Assembly: GCF_001427525.1 (NCBI RefSeq)
Contig: NZ_LMGU01000001.1
Coordinates: 3,169,713 to 3,233,712, forward strand
Direction of reading: 5' to 3'
From: Microbacterium sp. Root61
GTDB lineage: Bacteria; Actinomycetota; Actinomycetes; Actinomycetales; Microbacteriaceae
DNA: 64,000 bases
Made by a program: the position numbers and the translations under genes. The first letter of the stretch is position 1. Every line of letters starts with the position of its first letter. Below the pieces are notes generated by a model. It made no database searches. It was given only the letters and a program-made list of their open reading frames with translations, and was not told the origin of the DNA. Positions 60,270-64,000 of the stretch are shown here, in pieces.

Positions 60270-60309
60270 ATCTCCATCCTGTCGTGCGGGATCGGGCTGC
60301 ACGAGGGGG

Positions 60310-61971
60310 CTAACCCCCGATCTCGGTCAACGACCCGTCGGGGCCGAGCTCGAGTCGAAGGTCGAGCCCGAGCCGGTCGAGGAACGCGTCATCGTGGCTG
60401 ACGACCAGCACGGCACCGCGATAGACGGCCAGCGCCTCCACCAACCGGTCGACCGTGTCGAGATCGAGGTTGTTGGTCGGCTCATCCAGCACGAGCAGCT
60501 GCGGCGGCGGGTCGGACAGGAGCAGCCTGGCCAGCGCGACGCGGAAGCGCTCGCCGCCGGACAGCGTCCAGACCGCGCGCTCCACGGCGTCCCCCCGGAT
60601 CAGGAATCGCGCGAGCCGATTGCGCAGTTCGGCCGGGGTGACGTTCGGCGCCGCGGCGCGGACGTTGTCGAGGACGGATGCCGTGTCCACCAGTCCGTCC
60701 ACCCGCTGCGGGAGGTACGCGACGAGGTCGGTGAGCGCCTCGGCGTGTGCACCACTCCGCCGATCCGCGGCCGAATCGGCGGGAGGGGCCGTGTCCGGGT
60801 CTTCCAAATCCGGCTTGGAGTCGGCACCTCCGACGAGCCGCTCCAGCAGCGTCGTCTTACCGACGCCGTTGGGGCCGACGATCGCCACGCGCTCCGGCCC
60901 CTGGATGATGAACGTCCGCGACCCGTCATCGAGCGTCGCGATGCGGCGCCCGGCCGGAACCCCCGGATCGGGCAGGTCGATGCGGATGCCCTCATCGTCG
61001 CGCACCCGCCGTTCCGCGGCATCCCAGGCCGCACGGGCGGAGGCCTCGCGTCCGGCCATGCCGCCGCGCAGCTTGCCCGCGGACACCTGGGCCGAGCTCT
61101 TGCGCAGGCCCGCGACGATGCCGGGTACCCGCTTCTCGACCTGTGCCTTGTTCCCCGTGCGCTCGCGTTTGGCCAGCGTCGCCTCCGCGCTGATGCGATC
61201 GCGCTTCTCGCGGCGGAAGGCCTGCTCGGCGGAGCGCTCGGCGTGCTTCGCGGCGTCCTGCTCGGCATCCAGCCACGCCCGCCACTGCGAGTACGGGCCG
61301 CCGAACAACGACAGTGCGCTCTCGTGGAGCTCGGCGGTGTCGTCCATCAGCTCGAGTAGAGCGACGTCGTGGCTGACCACGATCAGGGCCCCGCGCCATC
61401 CGCGCACCATGTCGTACAGGCGCGCGCGGGCGACGCGATCGAGGTTGTTGGTGGGCTCATCCAGCAGGGTGATCGGCGCACCGCTCAGGCGGATGCCGGC
61501 CAGCGCGACCAGCACAGCCTCGCCGCCGGAGAGGGTGCCGACGTGCCGGTGGAGCGCGTCCGGCGGCAGACCGGCATCGCCCAGCGCCGCCTCCGCGCGC
61601 GCTTCGATATCCCAGTCGGAGCCGACCGTGTCGAAATGTCGCGGGTCGACGTCGCCCGACTCGATGGCGCGCAGCGCCGCGAGCGTCTCCGCGATACCGA
61701 GCAGCTCGGCGACGGGTCGGTCGACCTCGAGCGTCAGCCGTTGCGGCAGGTACGCCACCTCGGCCGAGCGCGAGACCGTGCCATCGGAGGGCGCGAGCTC
61801 ACCGGCGATCAGCCGCAGCAGCGTGGACTTTCCGGAGCCGTTGCGGCCGACGAGACCGGTGCGGCCGGTGCCGAACGAGCCAGAGACCTGATCGAGGGCG
61901 ATCGAACCGTCCGGCCAGGCGAAGGTGACGCGGTCCAGAACGATGGAGGGTGCAGAAGTGTGAGTGGGCAT
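60310..61971 (-). CDS. ABC-F family ATPase (ribosome protection/translation factor type)
   Basis: 553 residues, two ATPase domains and no membrane segment. Domain 1: GLVGRNGSGKSTLLRLIAGE (Walker A), TLSGGEAVLVALAGI, ITLLDEPTNNLD. Domain 2: AIVGPNGVGKTTLLERLVGG, WTLSGGERFRVALARLLLSDPPPQLLVLDEPTNNLD. A charged linker (about 235-330) is the P-site tRNA interaction motif region. ABC-F proteins act on the ribosome, many conferring resistance to 50S antibiotics. The leader contains a short upstream ORF and alternative hairpins, which supports antibiotic-responsive regulation. RBS GGGAGG, 4 bases before the ATG. Confidence 0.92.
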   Translation of the reverse strand: MPTHTSAPSIVLDRVTFAWPDGSIALDQVSGSFGTGRTGLVGRNGSGKSTLLRLIAGELAPSDGTVSRSAEVAYLPQRLTLEVDRPVAELLGIAETLAALRAIESGDVDPRHFDTVGSDWDIEARAEAALGDAGLPPDALHRHVGTLSGGEAVLVALAGIRLSGAPITLLDEPTNNLDRVARARLYDMVRGWRGALIVVSHDVALLELMDDTAELHESALSLFGGPYSQWRAWLDAEQDAAKHAERSAEQAFRREKRDRISAEATLAKRERTGNKAQVEKRVPGIVAGLRKSSAQVSAGKLRGGMAGREASARAAWDAAERRVRDDEGIRIDLPDPGVPAGRRIATLDDGSRTFIIQGPERVAIVGPNGVGKTTLLERLVGGADSKPDLEDPDTAPPADSAADRRSGAHAEALTDLVAYLPQRVDGLVDTASVLDNVRAAAPNVTPAELRNRLARFLIRGDAVERAVWTLSGGERFRVALARLLLSDPPPQLLVLDEPTNNLDLDTVDRLVEALAVYRGAVLVVSHDDAFLDRLGLDLRLELGPDGSLTEIGG

Positions 61972-61982
61972 GAAGCCTCCCG

Positions 61983-62027
61983 GGTGTCAGGGATGCACTG
62001 ACACCGGATGCCCAGAGAGGGCAGTGC
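61983..62027 (-). promoter_or_regulatory. Alternative hairpins upstream of the ABC-F gene (candidate attenuator)
   Basis: On the minus strand GGTGTCAG-TGCATCC-CTGACACC forms a perfect 8-bp stem (62005-61983) directly before the GGGAGG ribosome binding site. An alternative pairing, GCACTG (62027-62022) with CAGTGC (62000-61995), would disrupt it and encloses a 5-bp TGCCC/GGGCA stem. The two cannot form together. Confidence 0.55.
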
Positions 62028-62051
62028 TCACACGGAGGGAGCGTCGACGGG

Positions 62052-62093
62052 TCAGCGCGCGGAAGAGAGCGCGGAAGCGTCGATCTTTGTCAC
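62052..62093 (-). CDS. Upstream leader peptide of the ABC-F gene (13 codons)
   Basis: GTG-initiated frame encoding VTKIDASALSSAR followed by TGA. A Shine-Dalgarno AAGG sits 7 bases before the GTG. It ends 80 bases upstream of the ABC-F start and just ahead of the alternative hairpins, the layout of ribosome-stalling leader peptides. The peptide resembles nothing I know. Confidence 0.5.
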   Translation of the reverse strand: MTKIDASALSSAR

Positions 62094-62125
62094 CGGAGGA
62101 CCTTACGTCGGGAACAGGAACCGCC

Positions 62126-62131
62126 AGACTA
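62126..62131 (-). promoter_or_regulatory. Candidate -10 (TAGTCT) of the ABC-F leader transcript
   Basis: Gives a leader of roughly 150 bases. The palindrome GGATGCCGCGGCATCC (62134-62149) lies immediately upstream in the expected -35/-10 spacer. Confidence 0.4.
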
Positions 62132-62175
62132 GCGGATGCCGCGGCATCCTGTCTGCCCGTTCGCTGAACGTCGCG

Positions 62176-62859
62176 TCATCCCGCCGCGACGGCCGGACCT
62201 TCGGCGGCGGCGGCGAGCTGCTTGTCGAGGAACGCGCGGACGTCGCCCAGCTCCGCCTCGGACACGCTGTGCGTCAGGCCCGGGTATACCCGACCGCTGA
62301 GCTCGACGTGGCGGGGGAGCCAGTCGATGGTGTGCTCCACGAGCTCGGCCGGGATCACCTCGTCGCGGGTGCCCCGACCCCAGAAGACCGGCGGCCGCAG
62401 CTCCGCGAGTTCCTCGTCGTGGTCGAGTTCGCCGGGACTCACGTAGCCCGACAGGTTGACGACGAACGCGAAGCGGTCGGGGTCGAGTCGCAGCGCCTGC
62501 AGCGCGATCGCCGCGCCCTGCGAGAACCCGAGCAGCCCGATGAGCGGCGCGCCGGCGGTGGTGGCATCCGCCCACGACAGGAAGGCGGATGCGGCGGCGG
62601 TGACATGCGAGGAATCCCGGCCGTCGAGTCCCTCGATCGGATACCAGGAGTACCCGGGCGCCGGGAACGGCGGGGACAGCGGCGCGCGCACGGCGGCGAC
62701 CACGAACTCCTCCGGCAGGTACGGCGCGAGGCCGAACAGGTCGCGCTCGTCGGCGCCGTACCCGTGCAGGAGCACGAGCACCGGCCGTCCGGCGCGCTCG
62801 TCCTCGGGCGCCGACCACAGCACGACATCGGCATCCAGGCGCAGCGAAGACTCGGTCAT
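62176..62859 (-). CDS. Alpha/beta hydrolase, phospholipase/carboxylesterase family
   Basis: 227 residues. VLVLLHGYGADERDLFGLAPYLP (oxyanion region), LIGLLGFSQGAAIALQALRLDP with the GFSQG nucleophile Ser, WGRGTRDEVIPAELVEHT with the Asp, and PGLTHSVSEAELGDVRAFL with the His. This is the classical carboxylesterase/lysophospholipase YpfH-like family; cytoplasmic. CAGGAT ends 6 bases before the ATG; no RBS. Divergent from the NUDIX-family gene. Confidence 0.9.
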   Translation of the reverse strand: MTESSLRLDADVVLWSAPEDERAGRPVLVLLHGYGADERDLFGLAPYLPEEFVVAAVRAPLSPPFPAPGYSWYPIEGLDGRDSSHVTAAASAFLSWADATTAGAPLIGLLGFSQGAAIALQALRLDPDRFAFVVNLSGYVSPGELDHDEELAELRPPVFWGRGTRDEVIPAELVEHTIDWLPRHVELSGRVYPGLTHSVSEAELGDVRAFLDKQLAAAAEGPAVAAG

Positions 62860-62931
62860 CCGCCCATCCTGCCAGGCGGTCCTGACAGGGACACCCGACG
62901 CCGGCCGCCAGCGGAGCACCCCTCGCTGAGG

Positions 62932-62937
62932 TATACA
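62932..62937 (+). promoter_or_regulatory. Candidate -10 element (TATACA), leaderless NUDIX-family gene
   Basis: TATACA-GGACAC-ATG at 62932-62946. Confidence 0.55.
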
Positions 62938-62943
62938 GGACAC

Positions 62944-63612
62944 ATGCCGGTGCGCACGCCTGATCCCGATCCCAACGAGAACGACGACGAGGGTACCCCC
63001 CGCGATCCTCTCGGCGGCATCGGCGCGTCGTTCGGCTCGAGCGGGCACCCGCTCGGCGACGGGTCATTCGGATCGCCCACGCCGGGATCGGCGTCAAACC
63101 CGGGCTGGCTGTCCGATATCGAGCTCGCGGAGGCGCGTCGACGCCTGCCCATGCTCTACGTCGAGGCGCTGCCGGTGCGCACCGACGGACTCGGCACCGT
63201 CACCCAGGTGGGGATCCTGCTGCGCGCGACACCCGTCGGCGAGATGACGCGCACGCTCGTGAGCGGCCGCATCCGCTACGGCGAGACCATCCGCGACGCC
63301 CTGTTCCGGCACCTCGAGAACGACCTCGGACCGATGGCCTTCCCGCTGCTGCCGCCGCAACCGCTGCCCTTCACGGTCGCGGAGTACTTCCCGATCCCCG
63401 GCGTCAGCGCGTTTCACGACGACCGCCAGCACGCCGTGTCGCTCGCCTTCGTCGTGCCCGTCACCGGCACGTGCGAGCCGCGTCAGGACGCGCTGGAAGT
63501 GACCTGGCTGACACCGGAGGAGGCGGCATCCGATGCCCTCTCCGCCGAGATGGAAGGCGGACGCGGCACGCTGATCCGCCTCGCCCTCGCGAGCGTCGGC
63601 GCGCTGCGCTGA
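62944..63612 (+). CDS. NUDIX hydrolase-like protein (DUF4916 type)
   Basis: 222 residues. A disordered Pro/Gly/Asp/Ser-rich N-terminus (about 1-55) is followed by a NUDIX-like core: YVEALPVRTDGLGTVTQVGILLRATPVGEMTRTLVSGRIRYGETIRDALFRHLENDLGP. The consensus GX5EX7REUXEEXGU box is degenerate (GRIRYGETIRDALFRHLENDLG): the REUxEE glutamates are mostly lost, so hydrolysis is doubtful. This matches the DUF4916 group of actinobacteria. Leaderless-type start. Confidence 0.8.
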   Translation: MPVRTPDPDPNENDDEGTPRDPLGGIGASFGSSGHPLGDGSFGSPTPGSASNPGWLSDIELAEARRRLPMLYVEALPVRTDGLGTVTQVGILLRATPVGEMTRTLVSGRIRYGETIRDALFRHLENDLGPMAFPLLPPQPLPFTVAEYFPIPGVSAFHDDRQHAVSLAFVVPVTGTCEPRQDALEVTWLTPEEAASDALSAEMEGGRGTLIRLALASVGALR

Positions 63613-63621
63613 CCCGTCGGA

Positions 63622-64000
63622 TCAGGCCGTCGTGAGGCGGGCGAGCTCGGCGACGAACGCGTCGACGTCGGCCTCGGTGGTGTCGAACGAGCACATCCAG
63701 CGCACCTCGTTCTTCGCCGCATCCCAGTCGTAGAACCGGAACGACTCGCGCAGACGGTCGGCGACGCCGTCGGGCAGCGTCGCGAAGACGCCGTTCGCCT
63801 GGGTCTCCTGTGTGAACGCGACGCCCGAGATCGATCCGTCGGCGATGCCGGCGGCGACGCCCGCCCGCAGTCGGGCGGCCATCGCGTTGGAGTGCGTTGC
63901 GTTGCGCAGCCACAGGTCGCCCTCCAGCAGCGCGATCAGCTGCGCCGAGACGAACCGCATCTTCGAGGAGAGCTGCATGTTGAGCTTGCGCCCGAAGATC
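63622..64000 (-). CDS. Threonine aldolase/beta-eliminating lyase family (truncated by window edge)
   Basis: Only the last 126 codons or so are in the window; the 5' part lies beyond position 64000. The end of a fold-type I PLP L-threonine aldolase is clear: FGRKLNMQLSSKMRFVSAQLIALL, LWLRNATHSNAMAARLRAGV, then the small C-terminal domain ending VDAFVAELARLTTA. The internal ATG at 63978 is not the start. Convergent with the NUDIX-family gene (9-bp gap). It would cleave L-threonine or a related beta-hydroxy amino acid to glycine and an aldehyde. Confidence 0.88.
   Translation of the reverse strand, partial: IFGRKLNMQLSSKMRFVSAQLIALLEGDLWLRNATHSNAMAARLRAGVAAGIADGSISGVAFTQETQANGVFATLPDGVADRLRESFRFYDWDAAKNEVRWMCSFDTTEADVDAFVAELARLTTA

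Overview
The window is high-GC DNA with dense, compact genes, many ATGA/GTGA stop-start overlaps and many starts that look leaderless. GTG starts are common, and the helicase Lhr, an ABC-F protein, PspC, a DUF4916/NUDIX protein and many sugar catabolic genes are present. This suggests the chromosome of an actinobacterium in Microbacteriaceae, most likely Microbacterium. I see no rRNA, tRNA, CRISPR array, phage or transposon genes. The taxonomic call is inference from gene content and style.

Positions 1-9.7 kb hold a folate-dependent demethylase-like protein, an SLC13-type permease, a short-chain dehydrogenase divergent from a TetR regulator across a perfect operator, and a second TetR gene divergent from a sugar isomerase/oxidoreductase pair across another operator. 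An F420-type reductase and a class III aminotransferase follow. Positions 9.8-26.2 kb are a plant-polysaccharide sugar island. It has a LacI gene; an operon of two Gfo/Idh oxidoreductases, a ThuA protein and a GH51 arabinofuranosidase; a GH3 glycosidase with a complete sugar ABC transporter (no ATPase) under a second LacI; and a ROK regulator divergent from xylA-xylB.

Positions 26.2-30.8 kb are general genes: a coiled-coil protein, a lipase, a cation/H+ antiporter and a glutamine amidotransferase. Positions 30.9-36.3 kb hold the most interesting locus. It encodes a sigma factor, a small two-part protein, a cytoplasmic-looking subtilase with a tandem NPYGST repeat, and a TPR-CHAT (caspase-like) protein. 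By analogy with protease-released sigma factors in type III CRISPR systems, it could be a stand-alone proteolytic signalling or defence cascade. No cas genes accompany it here.

Positions 36.5-38.8 kb are small genes, including a LysR effector domain without a DNA-binding domain. Positions 38.9-45.7 kb hold a cluster that fits catabolism of N-acetylglucosaminate. In order of action it has an N-acyl-D-amino-acid deacylase-like enzyme, a PLP deaminase, a 2-keto-3-deoxygluconate kinase and a KDPG aldolase, with RidA and an IclR regulator. Positions 46-53.4 kb hold an omega-aminotransferase with methylmalonate-semialdehyde dehydrogenase, a divergent PucR regulator, an FAD oxidoreductase with a cupin, and a decayed amidohydrolase. 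Two copies of a shared sequence motif suggest a PucR regulon. Positions 53.4-64 kb hold DNA repair (Nei/Fpg, Lhr), a lipoprotein, PspC, an ABC-F ATPase behind a leader with a 13-codon upstream ORF and alternative hairpins, an esterase, a NUDIX-family protein and a truncated threonine aldolase.

All functions are read from sequence motifs without database searches.
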